Assembly: GCA_017882885.1 (NCBI GenBank) | Contig: JADGOQ010000053.1 | Location: 1 to 48,436 of the forward strand | Direction: 5' to 3' | DNA from: Actinomycetales bacterium | GTDB taxonomy: Bacteria; Actinomycetota; Actinomycetes; Actinomycetales; Actinomycetaceae | DNA: 48,436 nt | Part shown: piece by piece, positions 25,222-34,438 of the stretch | Layout of the letters: each line of letters opens with the position of its first letter | Position numbering within the stretch: the first letter of the stretch is position 1 | Notes under the pieces: generated by a model | What the model was told of the DNA's origin: nothing | Seen by the model: the letters and a program-made list of their open reading frames with translations, nothing else | Database searches by the model: none | Translations under genes and position numbers: made by a program

Positions 25222-26937
25222 ATGGACACGTCCCAGTCCCCACGCGAGCGCGCCGAGAAGCTCGTGGCCGCGATGACCCTGGAGCAGAAGATCCAGCAAC
25301 TCCACGGCAACATGGCCACGGTCGACATATACGGCATCGCCAGCGCCGTGACGAGCAAGGAGGAGATGGACCAACTCGCCACCCAAATCCGGGTGGAGCG
25401 CCACGTCGCCGCGAACGACGAGCTCGGCATCCCGCGCTTCCGGATCACCAACGGGCCGGTCGGCGTCGGCATGGGCGATGGCACGCCCAGCCCGCCCGCC
25501 ACCTCGCTGCCGATGACCATCGGTGTCGCCGCCGCCTTCGAGGTGCCAGGCGTCTGCCTGCACCGCAGCGCGATTGCCGGCCGCAATTTCGAGTACTTCT
25601 CGGAGGACCCCTACCTCTCCGGCCTCATGGGCGTGGAGGTGACCAAGGCAATCCAGGCACACGACGTCATCGCGATGGCCAAGCACTACGTCGTCAACGA
25701 CCAGGAGTTCGAGCGCTTCCGCACCTCCGTGGAGGTGGACGAGCACGTGCTTCGCGAGCTCTACCTGCTCCCCTTCGAGATGGTGGTCAAGGACGCCGAC
25801 ATCGCCGCGGTCATGAGCGCCTACAACCGCGTGCGCGGGGTGTATGCCACCGAGCACCGCTACACCCTTACCGACATCCTGCGCACGGAGTGGGGCTTCG
25901 ACGGCTACGTGCAGTCGGACTTCTGGTCCTGCCGCACCGCGGCGGGTTCCCTCAACGCAGGCATGGACCACGAGATGCCGGACGCGAAGTGGCTCAACGA
26001 AGAGAACGTCAAGAACGCCCTCCACGACACGAGCCTCGAGATCCAGACGGTGGATCGCGCGCTCGTGCGGCGCTTCACGCAGATGTTCCGGTTCGGCCAA
26101 TTCGAGCGTCCCTACGCCCCCGGCGAGATCGACGCCGCAGGCCACGGTGCCATCTCCCGCCGCATCGGCTCCCAGATGGCCGTGCTGCTGAAGAACGACG
26201 GCGACATGCTGCCCCTCGACCCGATGACGGCGGGCTCCGTGGTGATCATCGGCCAGCCGGACTACGTCGACGACGCCTGCCAGGGCGGCGGCGGCTCCTC
26301 CAAGGTGACCCCGCTGTACACCGTCAAGCCCGTCGAGGGTATGCAGGAGGTGCTGGCAGGGCTCGGCTCCGACGCCACGGTCTCGAAGGTCACCGTGGCG
26401 CCGGATCCTCGGGATCAACGCGCGCACCGTCGTCGTGCTGAAGGACAGCTCCCCGGTCCTCATGCCATGGCTGGACAAGGTGGACGCGGTGCTCGAGGCC
26501 TGGAACCAGGGGGCGGAGGACGGTCACGTCGTGGCGGACTTGCTCTTCGGCGTCGTGAACCCGTCCGGCAAGCTACCGACGACGTACCCGAAGTCCGAGG
26601 ACGACACCATCTACGCCGGCATGCCGGAGCGCTACCCCGGCACCGATGAGGGCTCCGGCTACCCGGTGATCCGGTACAGCGAGGGCCTCGAGGTCGGCTA
26701 CCGCTGGCACCAGGCTCAGGGGATCGCGCCGCTGTTCCCGTTCGGGTTCGGCCTCTCGTACACCACGTTCGAACTGTCGGATCTCACGGTCAGCCCGGCC
26801 GGCACCGACGGCGTCGTCCCGCTGACCGTGACCGTCACCGTCCGCAACACCGGCGGCGTGGCGGGGGCCGAGGTGGTGCAGGTGTACGTCGGCAACTCCA
26901 GCGACAACGCCCCGCTCACCGCCGTGGTGACCGTTCA
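25222..26937 (+). pseudogene. Broken GH3 family beta-glucosidase
   Basis: The catalytic domain begins MDTSQSPRERAEKLVAAMTLEQKIQQLHG and includes NEFGIP-like ELGIPRFRITNGPVGVG, RNFEYFSEDPYLSG, AMAKHYVVNDQE and the nucleophile region YVQSDFW. About 20 residues appear missing between AAAF and VPGVCLHR. At about 26400 the frame breaks with further loss. GH3 coding resumes in another frame as TVVVLKDSSPVLMPWLDKVDAV through GKLPTTYP and PFGFGLSYTTFELSDL. The fibronectin-III-like C-terminal domain is cut after VVQVYVGNSSDNAP. Three lesions, so probably non-functional. It ends just before the terminator at 26960. Confidence 0.88.
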
Positions 26938-26959
26938 GCGCCGCCGGCGGCAACGAAAG

Positions 26960-26995
26960 GGCCGCCGTCGTCCCGGTTTCCGGGCGACGGCGGCC
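26960..26995. terminator. Bidirectional hairpin between the GH3 remnant and the trpB-like gene
   Basis: An 11-bp outer stem (GGCCGCCGTCG with CGACGGCGGCC) and a 5-bp inner stem (CCCGG with CCGGG) flank a TTT loop, with a single bulged T. It lies between convergent genes. There is only a short GTTTC after it and no long T run. It could serve both strands. Confidence 0.7.
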
Positions 26996-27014
26996 GTTTC
27001 GTGTGTGACCGCGT

Positions 27015-28331
27015 TCAGCTGTCGGCCATCGTCCCCGCGAGGAAGTCGGCGTAGGCCGGGAGGTCGAGCTGGCCGCTGCCGGACACGCCGATCACGATCA
27101 CCGGGGACTCGCCGGTCTCGATCGCCTTCCGCGCCTCGCGCAGCGCGCCCGCGATCGCGTGGTTGGACTCCGACGCGGGGATGATCCCCTCGGCGCGGGA
27201 GAAGGTGACGCCGGCCGCGAATGCCTCCCGCTGCTTGATCGAGATCGCCTCGATCAAGCCCTGGTCGTAGGCGTGGCTGACGAGCGGCGACATGCCGTGG
27301 TAGCGCAGGCCACCCGCGTGCACCGCGGCGGGCACGAAGTCAGGACCGAGGCTGTACATCTTCAGCAGCGGCGTCAGGTGGGCCGTATCCCCGAAGTCGT
27401 ACTTGTACTCGCCCTCGGTCAGGGAGGGGGCCGCCTTGGGTTCGCAGGCCACGACACGGGTGTTGGCCCGGCCCTCGAGGTTCTCCCGGAGGATCGGAAA
27501 GGCGATGCCGGCCAGGTTGGAACCGCCGCCCGCACACGCGTACAGCGCGTCCGGCATCTCCTCGCCGAACTCCTTGAGCTGCAGCACGAGTTCCTGCCCG
27601 ATCACGGACTGGTGGAGCGTGACGTGGTTGAGGACGCTTCCCAGCGAGTAGCTGGCCTCCGGGTCCCCCGCCGCGGCCTCGATGGCCTCGCTGATCGCCA
27701 TGCCGAGCGAGCCGGCCGTACCGGGGAAGCGCTCGCGCAGCGCGCGGCCCGATTCGGTGAGTTCCGAGGGGCTGCCGACGACGGTGGCTCCGTAGGTCTC
27801 CATCTGCATCCGGCGGTACGGCTTGCTGTCGAAGGAGCCCTGCACCTGCCAGACGTCGCACTTGAGGCCGAAGAACTGGCACGCGAGCGCCAGTGCGGCG
27901 CCCCATTGCCCGGCGCCGGTCTCGGTGGTGAGCCGCTTCCGCCCGTCCAGCAGGTTGAAGTACGCCTGTGGCACCGCGCTGTTGAGCTTGTGGGAGCCCA
28001 CCGGCGAAACGCCCTCGTACTTGTAGTAGATCCGCGCGGGCGTCCCCAATGCGGCCTCGAGGCGGCGGGCGCGGTAGAGGGGCGACGGGCGCCACAGCTT
28101 GTAGATCTCACGGACCGGCTCGGGGATCTCGATCCAGCGCTCCGAACTGGCCTCCTGCGCGATCAGTCCCATCGGGAAGATCGCGATGAGGTCGTCAGGA
28201 GTCAGGGGCTCGTGGGTGCCCGGGTGCAGGGGCGGCGGCGGCGGCACGGGGAAGTCCGCCACGATGTTGTACCAGTGGGTCGGGATCTGCGACTCGTCAA
28301 GAACGGCCTTGGTCTTCATTGGTTCATCCAC
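27015..28331 (-). CDS. trpB: TrpB2-type tryptophan synthase beta chain-like PLP enzyme
   Basis: About 438 residues of the TrpB2 subgroup, longer than operon-type TrpB1. The PLP Lys is in GSHKLNSAVPQAYF at about residue 115. Other parts are TTETGAGQWG, the glycine-rich phosphate loop CAGGGSNLAGIAF, and EGIIPASESNHAI near the C-terminus. TrpB2 condenses indole with serine (or O-phosphoserine in some) and need not pair with TrpA. It is far from trpE/trpC and seems monocistronic. I prefer GTG 28331 because TAGAGT lies 7 nt upstream (leaderless); ATG 28319 (MKTKAVLDESQIP) is the main alternative. Confidence 0.92.
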   Translation of the reverse strand: MDEPMKTKAVLDESQIPTHWYNIVADFPVPPPPPLHPGTHEPLTPDDLIAIFPMGLIAQEASSERWIEIPEPVREIYKLWRPSPLYRARRLEAALGTPARIYYKYEGVSPVGSHKLNSAVPQAYFNLLDGRKRLTTETGAGQWGAALALACQFFGLKCDVWQVQGSFDSKPYRRMQMETYGATVVGSPSELTESGRALRERFPGTAGSLGMAISEAIEAAAGDPEASYSLGSVLNHVTLHQSVIGQELVLQLKEFGEEMPDALYACAGGGSNLAGIAFPILRENLEGRANTRVVACEPKAAPSLTEGEYKYDFGDTAHLTPLLKMYSLGPDFVPAAVHAGGLRYHGMSPLVSHAYDQGLIEAISIKQREAFAAGVTFSRAEGIIPASESNHAIAGALREARKAIETGESPVIVIGVSGSGQLDLPAYADFLAGTMADS

Positions 28332-28338
28332 GAGAATC

Positions 28339-28344
28339 ACTCTA
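28339..28344 (-). promoter_or_regulatory. -10 hexamer TAGAGT for the trpB2-type gene
   Basis: The minus-strand hexamer ends 7 nt before GTG 28331. This is the reason for preferring that start. Confidence 0.45.
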
Positions 28345-28436
28345 GGGCTGGACGCCGCCGTGCAAGGCGACCGTCCCTCATTTCGGACGTTCCGGCGAAA
28401 AGGCGCACCCTGGCCACCCCCACGGTCGCTATTGCG

Positions 28437-30110
28437 TCACCCGATGAGTTCCGCCGCCCGCGCCTTGGCGTCGGCGGCCGTCGCGGCCCGCAGCACCTCC
28501 ACAGCGGCGGCCCGGCACTGCGCGAGCGTCACCGTCGCGAGCTGGACGCCCACGGCGGGGATGGCCGTGGGAGCCATGGACAGGGAGGTCACACCCAGCC
28601 CGAGGAGCACACAGGCCAGCAGCGGGTCGGCGGCGGCCTCGCCGCACACCCCCACTGGTTTGCCGGCCTTCTCCCCCGCCGCCGCGGCCATCTGGATCAG
28701 TCGGAGGACGGCGGGCTGCCAAGGATCCGTCAACGTGGCGAGGGGCGAGGACATGCGATCCGCGGCCAGCGTGTACTGGGTCAGGTCATTCGTCCCGATC
28801 GAGAAGAAGTCCACCTCCGCGAGGAAGGTGTCCGCGAGCAGCGCAACCGCCGGCACCTCCACCATGATCCCGGGAGAGATTCCCCGTTGACGAGCCATTG
28901 CGGCGAACGCGCGTGCCTCATCGACCGTGGACACCATCGGGGCCATCACCCACGGGCGATCCACCCCGTTGTCCTTGGCGGCCTTGGCGATGGAGTCCAG
29001 CTGGCGCTCCAGCATGCCCTTATTGATGGCGTCGAGCCGGATGCCGCGCACGCCGAGTGCCGGGTTCTCCTCCTTCGCGTGGTTCGCGAAGGGCACCGGC
29101 TTGTCGGAGCCGGCGTCCAGCGTCCGAACGACCACCTTCCTCCCCGGGAAGGCTGCCAACACCTGACCGTAGAGGGCAGCCTGCTCGTCCACGGAGGGCT
29201 CGGTCTGGGCCGCGAAGAAGCAGAGCTCCGTGCGGAAGAGCCCGATTCCCTCGGCCTGCGTCTCCGCGGCGGCGCGGGCCGCCGCACCGTCCTGCACGTT
29301 GGCCAGGAGGTCAACATGGACACCGTCGGCCGTGCGGGCCGGACCCGCCCAGACACGGATCGCGTCGCGGCGGGCGATGTCGGCGGTCACGTGCTCCTGC
29401 GCGACGGCGGGCTCCACCCCCACCTCGATCGCACCCAGCGTGCCGTCCACCAGGACGGGCGTCCCCTCGATGACCCGCCGCAGCTCTTCAACGGCGACGA
29501 CGCACGGGATGCCGAGTTGGCGGGCGATGATCGCGGTGTGACTGGTGGGGCCGCCCAGTCGGGTGACGAGCGCGCGGATCGTGGACGGATCGAGCCCGGC
29601 GGTGTCCGCCGGCGCGAGGTCGTGCGCCAGCAGGACGATGGGGACGTCGGACGTGGGGATGCCCGGCTCCGGTTCGCCGAGGAGCTCGGCGACGACACGG
29701 TCGTGGATGTCACGCAGGTCGGTCACGCGCTCGGCCATGAGCCCCCCGACCCGCTGGAACATCGCCACGAAATCCTCCGTGGCGCTTGAGGTGGCCGCCT
29801 CGGCCGCATGTCCGGACTTGATGAGCTTCTGCACCGCGCGATGCCAGCCGCGGTCCCGCGCGAGACCAGCCGTGGCCCCGAGGACCTCGGCCGCCACCCC
29901 GGTCGCGGCGCTCGCCCGTGCGGACAGCCGCTCGCCGACGACGCCGGCCGCCGCCGCGAAACGCGCCACCTCCGCCTCTCGGGCGGACTCGTCCAGCACG
30001 CGGTCCTGGACGGGAGGGGTCGGACGGGCCTTCGTCCAGACAGCCGGCGCGTACGCGTAGCCGGGAACGACACCCGTTCCGTGAATGACGAAGCTGAACG
30101 AATCGGTCAT
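28437..30110 (-). CDS. ptsI: Phosphoenolpyruvate-protein phosphotransferase, PTS enzyme I
   Basis: A 557-residue cytosolic enzyme that takes phosphate from PEP and passes it to HPr. The HPr-binding N-terminal domain surrounds the phospho-His motif GGPTSHTAIIARQLGIP (His near residue 189). The C-terminal PEP-binding barrel shows LFRTELCFF, RTLDAGSDKPVPF, GVRGIRLD, APMVSTVDEA, GIMVEVPAVALLAD, FFSIGTNDLTQYTLAADR and VGVCGEAA with the active-site Cys. The start ATG at 30110 has a strong GGAGGAA site. It is divergent from fruR-fruK-fruA-ptsH, and both arms share the 161-nt region with operator-like repeats. Confidence 0.96.
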   Translation of the reverse strand: MTDSFSFVIHGTGVVPGYAYAPAVWTKARPTPPVQDRVLDESAREAEVARFAAAAGVVGERLSARASAATGVAAEVLGATAGLARDRGWHRAVQKLIKSGHAAEAATSSATEDFVAMFQRVGGLMAERVTDLRDIHDRVVAELLGEPEPGIPTSDVPIVLLAHDLAPADTAGLDPSTIRALVTRLGGPTSHTAIIARQLGIPCVVAVEELRRVIEGTPVLVDGTLGAIEVGVEPAVAQEHVTADIARRDAIRVWAGPARTADGVHVDLLANVQDGAAARAAAETQAEGIGLFRTELCFFAAQTEPSVDEQAALYGQVLAAFPGRKVVVRTLDAGSDKPVPFANHAKEENPALGVRGIRLDAINKGMLERQLDSIAKAAKDNGVDRPWVMAPMVSTVDEARAFAAMARQRGISPGIMVEVPAVALLADTFLAEVDFFSIGTNDLTQYTLAADRMSSPLATLTDPWQPAVLRLIQMAAAAGEKAGKPVGVCGEAAADPLLACVLLGLGVTSLSMAPTAIPAVGVQLATVTLAQCRAAAVEVLRAATAADAKARAAELIG

Positions 30111-30188
30111 GGCAATTCCTCCGCAGTGAGTCTGGGCCACGGGTCGGGTGGTGCCCGACCGGCTGACACCAACTGTGGCACATACCCC

Positions 30189-30245
30189 TTGTGTCGTCAA
30201 CACAAACGGGTGTATAACCTGACATATCAACATCTGAGTGTGTTG
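30189..30245. promoter_or_regulatory. fruR/ptsI divergent promoter and operator region
   Basis: TTGTGT at 30189-30194 and TATAAC at 30213-30218, 18 nt apart, form a good promoter for fruR. The TTGTGT is one arm of the inverted repeat TTGTGT-CGTCA-ACACAA (30189-30205). A second repeat, CAACA-N8-TGTTG, spans 30228-30245 downstream of the -10. Such paired sites suit a DeoR-type repressor, presumably FruR itself, released by fructose 1-phosphate. Repressor identity is inferred. The ptsI promoter on the other strand is unclear. Confidence 0.6.
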
Positions 30246-30271
30246 GTTCAAGACCGGAAGGCAGGGTGGCC

Positions 30272-31042
30272 ATGTACGCGGAAGAGCGGCAGCAAGCGAT
30301 CGCCCTGCTTGCCCAGGAGCACGGCCGGGTGAGCGTCGCCGACCTGGCCAAGCGGTTCGACGTGGCGGCCGAGACAGTCCGCCGCGACCTCGACTCCTTG
30401 GCTCACCTCGGGATCCTGAGCCGGGTGCACGGGGGCGCCGTTCCAGCGGACAAGGTGAGCCTCATCGAGACCGGTGTGACCGCCCGCGAGGTGACCCGCT
30501 CGGCTGAGAAGCTGCGCATCGCCCATGCGGCGATGGCGTTCCTGCCCGGGAGGCCCGGCGGCACCATCCTCCTCGATGCCGGGACCACCACCGCCCGCCT
30601 CGCGGACATCCTGAGCCCGGGACAGATCAACACCGTCGTCACCAACTCGCCCACGATCGCGTCCTCACTCGCCGCGCGCCAGATTGCCGACGTCCAGTTG
30701 CTGGGCGGGCGCCTCCGTGGTCTGACCCAGGCCACGGTCGGCGCCTCCACCGTGGAGGCACTCCGGGACCTCCACGTGGACGTCATCTTCGCGGGCACCA
30801 ACGGTTTCAGCGTGAACCACGGATTCTCGACCCCCGATCCGAGCGAAGCGGCAGTGAAGCGCGCGATGGTGGCCAGTGGCAGGCTCGTCATCGTTCTCGC
30901 CGACTCCTCCAAGGCAGGTACCGACTACCTCGTCAGTTTCGCCCGCCCAGAGGACGTCGACGTCCTCGTCACCGACACCGGACTCAGCCGGGCCCAACAG
31001 AAATCCCTTTCCGACCAAGGAATCGAGGTAGTACTCGCATGA
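30272..31042 (+). CDS. fruR: DeoR-family transcriptional regulator of the fructose operon
   Basis: A 256-residue repressor. The N-terminal winged helix-turn-helix of the DeoR type begins MYAEERQQAIALLAQEHGRVSV and contains ETVRRDLDSL (recognition helix near residues 33-42) and RVHGGAV. The C-terminal sensor domain has ILLDAGTTT, TNSPTIASSL, GGRLRGLTQATVGAST and ADSSKAG, the ribose-isomerase-like fold that binds sugar phosphates. A GTG two codons earlier is possible; ATG at 30272 fits the family start and has an AGGGTGG site. It overlaps fruK by ATGA, so it is autoregulated with the operon it most likely controls. Confidence 0.93.
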   Translation: MYAEERQQAIALLAQEHGRVSVADLAKRFDVAAETVRRDLDSLAHLGILSRVHGGAVPADKVSLIETGVTAREVTRSAEKLRIAHAAMAFLPGRPGGTILLDAGTTTARLADILSPGQINTVVTNSPTIASSLAARQIADVQLLGGRLRGLTQATVGASTVEALRDLHVDVIFAGTNGFSVNHGFSTPDPSEAAVKRAMVASGRLVIVLADSSKAGTDYLVSFARPEDVDVLVTDTGLSRAQQKSLSDQGIEVVLA

Positions 31043-31998
31043 TCGTCACCTTCACCGCGAACCCGAGCCTGGACCGCACAGCCGTGCTGGACAGGCCCCT
31101 GACCCGCGGCGGCGTCCACCGCGTCGAATCGGTCACCGTCGAGGCGGGAGGCAAGGGCGTCAACGTCGCCCGCGTCCTCCACGACGCGGGCCAGGACGTC
31201 CTGGCGGTGCTCCCCGCGAACGCCTCGGACCCGATACTCCCGGCGCTCCGGGCGATCGGGCTCCCCCACCGCGCCGTCGCCATCGGGGACCCGTTGCGCA
31301 CCAACCTCACGCTGACAGAGGCGGACGGCACCACCACGAAGATCAATGAACCCGGACCCACCCTCACCCCCCAACAGGTTGACGACTGCACCGCCGCGGT
31401 GCTCGCCGCGGCCGAGGGTGCCTCCTGGGTCGCACTCTCCGGTTCGCTTCCCCCCGGTGCGCCGGTGGACTGGTATGCCCGGATGGTCGTGGCCCTCAAG
31501 CCCCTCGGCGTCCGTGTCGCGGTCGACACGTCCGACGCGCCGCTGCAGGCCCTCATCGACGCCCTCCCCGCAGCCGCCTTCGACCTGATCAAACCCAACT
31601 CCGAGGAGCTCGCCCAGCTCACCGGCGGCGACGCCCTGGAGTTCGAGGCCTCCGCCAGGAGCGGCAACCCCCGCCCGGTCGCCGACGCCGCTCGCGCCCT
31701 CGTGGACCGAGGCATCGGCTCGGTCCTCGTGACGCTCGGACCCGCCGGCGCCGTCCTCGTGACGGCGGAAGGCTCCTGGTACGCACCGGCCCCCAACGTC
31801 CCGGTGAAGAGCACGGTCGGCGCCGGCGACTCCTCGGTGGCGGGCTACATCCTGGCTGACGTGGCGGGCGCGAGCCCCGGGCGCCGGCTCCAGAGCGCGG
31901 TCGCGTACGGCTCGGCCGCGGCGGGGCTCGCGGGCACCGCCCTCCCCAAGCCCGGCGACGCCGACCCGGACGCCGCCGTCTTCACCCCCATCGACTGA
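31039..31998 (+). CDS. fruK: 1-phosphofructokinase
   Basis: A 319-residue PfkB-family sugar kinase that converts fructose 1-phosphate to fructose 1,6-bisphosphate. The opening MIVTFTANPSLDRT and the GGKGVNVARVL motif (PfkB signature 1 region, about 37-47) are typical of FruK. The C-terminal signature with the catalytic Asp is VGAGDSSVAGYI, where Ser-Ser replaces the common Ser-Met. DLIKPNSEEL is the central motif. Translation is coupled to fruR through a 4-nt overlap. With fruA downstream it completes fructose entry into glycolysis. Confidence 0.95.
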   Translation: MIVTFTANPSLDRTAVLDRPLTRGGVHRVESVTVEAGGKGVNVARVLHDAGQDVLAVLPANASDPILPALRAIGLPHRAVAIGDPLRTNLTLTEADGTTTKINEPGPTLTPQQVDDCTAAVLAAAEGASWVALSGSLPPGAPVDWYARMVVALKPLGVRVAVDTSDAPLQALIDALPAAAFDLIKPNSEELAQLTGGDALEFEASARSGNPRPVADAARALVDRGIGSVLVTLGPAGAVLVTAEGSWYAPAPNVPVKSTVGAGDSSVAGYILADVAGASPGRRLQSAVAYGSAAAGLAGTALPKPGDADPDAAVFTPID

Positions 31999-32046
31999 CC
32001 AACCCGTCCAGCACGACTCCCAACCCCCCAGAAGAAAGAGGAAGAA

Positions 32047-34026
32047 ATGGATCTGATGACGACTGAACTCGTCGCCCTCGACGTGGACCTTGGTGCAACC
32101 AAGGCCGATGTCATCGAGTCGCTCGCGCGAATGGTCGCCGGCGCCGGTCGCGCCGACGCCGCCGGCCTCGCCCGCGACACCATGGAGCGCGAGGGCAAGG
32201 CCGCCACCGGCCTTCCCGGCGGCTTCGCCATCCCCCACTGCCGCTCCGCGGCGGTCACCCAGAGCTCGCTCGCGTTCGCGCGCCTCGCGCCGTCGGTGGA
32301 CTTCGGTGCCAAGGACGGCCCGGCCGACCTCGTGTTCCTGATCGCCGCCGCCGCCGACGGCGATGCCGACCACCTCAAGCTGCTCACCAAGCTCGCCCGC
32401 GCGCTGGTCAGGAAGGAGTTCCTCGCGTCGCTGCGAGCAGCCACCTCCAAGGAGGAGATCGTCGCGCTCGTGGACGCCGTCCTCGCGCCCGCACCCGTGC
32501 CTGCGGCCGCGGCCGCCTCCTCCGCCGCAGGGGTAGGGGCCGTGGCCGCGGCCGCCGGGCCGGCGTTGCCCGTCATCGTCGCGATCACCGCGTGCCCGAC
32601 CGGCATCGCGCACACCTTCATGGCCGCGGATCACCTGGTCAACGCGGGCAAGGAGATGGGCGTGGACGTCCAGATCGAGACGCAGGGCTCCGGGGCCGTC
32701 ACCCTGCTGCCACCCAGCGTCATCCGGTCCGCCTCGGCCGTCATCTTCGCCACCGACGTGGGCGTCAAGGACCGCGAGCGGTTCGCGGGCCTGCCCGTGA
32801 TCGAGTCCGGCGTGAAGCGCGCGATCAACGAGCCCAAGGTCATGCTGCAGGAGGCGCTCGCCGCCGCGAAGAACCCGAACGCGCGCCGCGTCTCCGGCGA
32901 CGCCGCCGCCGCACAGTCTGGCAGTGAGGGCGCAAAGCTCGGCTGGGGCAAGCGCATCCAGCAGGCGCTCATGACCGGCGTGTCCTACATGATCCCCTTC
33001 GTGGCCGCCGGCGGTCTGCTCATCGCCCTCGCCTTCCTGTTCGGTGGGTACCAGGTCGACCCCGCGGTCGCCCTGACCAGCACCCTGTTCAACCTGCCCG
33101 AGCAGGGACTCATGTACTACATCGGCGCGGTGATGATGGCCACCGGCAAGGCGGCCTTCGCCTTCCTCGTGCCCGCACTGTCCGGCTACATCGCCTACGC
33201 GCTCGCCGGGCGGCCCGGCATCGCCCCCGGATTCACGGGTGGCGTGATCTCCGTCGCCGTGGGGGCGGGCTTCCTCGGCGGACTCCTCACCGGTCTCGTC
33301 GCGGGCTTCGTTGCCCTGTGGATCGGCAGCTTCAAGGCGCCGCGCTGGCTCACCGGCCTGATGCCCGTCGTCATCATCCCGCTCGTGGCGACCCTGATCA
33401 CCGGTGGCGTGATGTACCTCCTGCTCGGACGGCCGCTCGCGGCCGCGACCGAGGGCCTGACGAACTGGCTCAGTGGCCTGTCCGGCGGCTCCGCCATCCT
33501 CCTCGGCATCATCCTCGGCCTGATGATGTGCTTCGACCTCGGCGGCCCGGTCAACAAGGCGGCCTACCTGTTCGCCACGGCCGGCCTGTCGGCCAACACC
33601 CACGCCGCGTTCCAGATCATGGCCGCCGTCATGGCTGCCGGCATGGTGCCGCCGCTCGCGATGGCGCTGTCCACCACGATCCGTCCGAAGCTCTACACCG
33701 AGCCCGAGATCGAGAACGGCCGCGCGGCCTGGCTGCTGGGCGCCTCGTTCATCTCCGAGGGCGCCATCCCGTTCGCGGCGGCCGACATCCTCCGCGTGAT
33801 CCCCTCGATGATGCTCGGTGGCGCGGTCACCGGCGCCCTGATCATGGCCCTCGGGGTCGGCAGCCGGGCGCCCCACGGCGGCATCTTCGTCCTCTTCGCC
33901 ATCACGAACGTGTTCGGGTTCCTGATCGCACTCGTGGCCGGTACGGTGATGGCAGCCACAGCCGTCACCTTCGCCAAGGAAATGGGCGGCAAGAAGGTCC
34001 AGCCCGTCGTCGCCGCCGCGGTCTGA
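32047..34026 (+). CDS. fruA: PTS fructose transporter subunit IIABC
   Basis: A 659-residue fused permease in the order A-B-C. EIIA-Fru (about 5-145) has the phosphorylated His64 in GFAIPHCRSA. An Ala/Pro linker (145-172) leads to EIIB-Fru, whose Cys183 is in ITACPTGIAHT. EIIC starts at about residue 300 and has eight to ten membrane helices with AGRPGIAPGFTGG and MCFDLGGPVNKAAYLF, the substrate-binding region. It imports fructose as fructose 1-phosphate. There is a clear AGAGGAAG ribosome site, with 48 nt between it and fruK. The internal HPr-like DTP domain of enterobacterial FruB is absent; HPr is separate downstream. Confidence 0.96.
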   Translation: MDLMTTELVALDVDLGATKADVIESLARMVAGAGRADAAGLARDTMEREGKAATGLPGGFAIPHCRSAAVTQSSLAFARLAPSVDFGAKDGPADLVFLIAAAADGDADHLKLLTKLARALVRKEFLASLRAATSKEEIVALVDAVLAPAPVPAAAAASSAAGVGAVAAAAGPALPVIVAITACPTGIAHTFMAADHLVNAGKEMGVDVQIETQGSGAVTLLPPSVIRSASAVIFATDVGVKDRERFAGLPVIESGVKRAINEPKVMLQEALAAAKNPNARRVSGDAAAAQSGSEGAKLGWGKRIQQALMTGVSYMIPFVAAGGLLIALAFLFGGYQVDPAVALTSTLFNLPEQGLMYYIGAVMMATGKAAFAFLVPALSGYIAYALAGRPGIAPGFTGGVISVAVGAGFLGGLLTGLVAGFVALWIGSFKAPRWLTGLMPVVIIPLVATLITGGVMYLLLGRPLAAATEGLTNWLSGLSGGSAILLGIILGLMMCFDLGGPVNKAAYLFATAGLSANTHAAFQIMAAVMAAGMVPPLAMALSTTIRPKLYTEPEIENGRAAWLLGASFISEGAIPFAAADILRVIPSMMLGGAVTGALIMALGVGSRAPHGGIFVLFAITNVFGFLIALVAGTVMAATAVTFAKEMGGKKVQPVVAAAV

Positions 34027-34049
34027 CCCCACCCCGTTAGGAGAACAGC

Positions 34050-34310
34050 ATGCCAAGCAAGACCGCCATCGTCGGATCGGCAATCGGGCTCCACGCCCGC
34101 CCCGCGACGATCATCGCCGAGGCCGCCGCCGAGTACGACGACGAGATCACCCTCGCCGTCGAGGGCCAGGACCCGGTGGATGCCGGTTCCTCGCTGCTGA
34201 TCATGACCCTTGGCGCCGAGAAGGGCGCCGTGGTCACGGTCGAGTCGGACAACGCCGAGGCCGTCGAGGTCATCGCCGCCCTTGTCGAGAAGGACCTGGA
34301 CGCCGAGTAG
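34050..34310 (+). CDS. ptsH: Phosphocarrier protein HPr
   Basis: An 86-residue HPr. His15 in GLHARPAT carries phosphate from enzyme I to EIIA. The Ser46-equivalent region reads DAGSSLLIMTLG, so Ser47/48 could be the HPr-kinase site, although no HPr kinase is in the window. It is rich in Asp and Glu. There is an AGGAG site before ATG 34050. It is the last gene of fruR-fruK-fruA-ptsH and is followed directly by a hairpin terminator. With divergent ptsI, all general and fructose-specific PTS parts are present. Confidence 0.96.
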   Translation: MPSKTAIVGSAIGLHARPATIIAEAAAEYDDEITLAVEGQDPVDAGSSLLIMTLGAEKGAVVTVESDNAEAVEVIAALVEKDLDAE

Positions 34311-34319
34311 TCCGACCGC

Positions 34320-34359
34320 AGGAACCGCCCCCGCGCCCGCCGGCATGGGGGCGGTTCCT
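34320..34359 (+). terminator. Hairpin after ptsH
   Basis: A 13-bp perfect stem, AGGAACCGCCCCC pairing with GGGGGCGGTTCCT, around a 14-nt loop, beginning 10 nt after the ptsH stop. No T tract follows. It is a likely intrinsic or hairpin-assisted terminator for the fru operon. Confidence 0.75.
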
Positions 34360-34438
34360 CGTTGCGGGCGACTCACAGGATGTCCCCAGCTCGCCGCGGT
34401 AGGGTCACCCGGAATCCACCCACACCGACCGGAGTCAC

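Noticed and set aside
23284-25222. A contractile injection system or prophage cluster around the sheath gene
   Set aside because: No tube, baseplate, spike, integrase, terminase or att-like repeats were found; only the sheath itself is supported.
27159-29789. An 876-codon plus-strand ORF opposite the trpB2-type gene and ptsI
   Set aside because: Antisense shadow with no domain; the minus-strand genes account for the DNA.
30925-34083. A 1052-codon minus-strand ORF opposite the fru operon
   Set aside because: Low-complexity Gly/Glu/Asp/Arg product, antisense to fruR-fruK-fruA; a GC-driven shadow frame.
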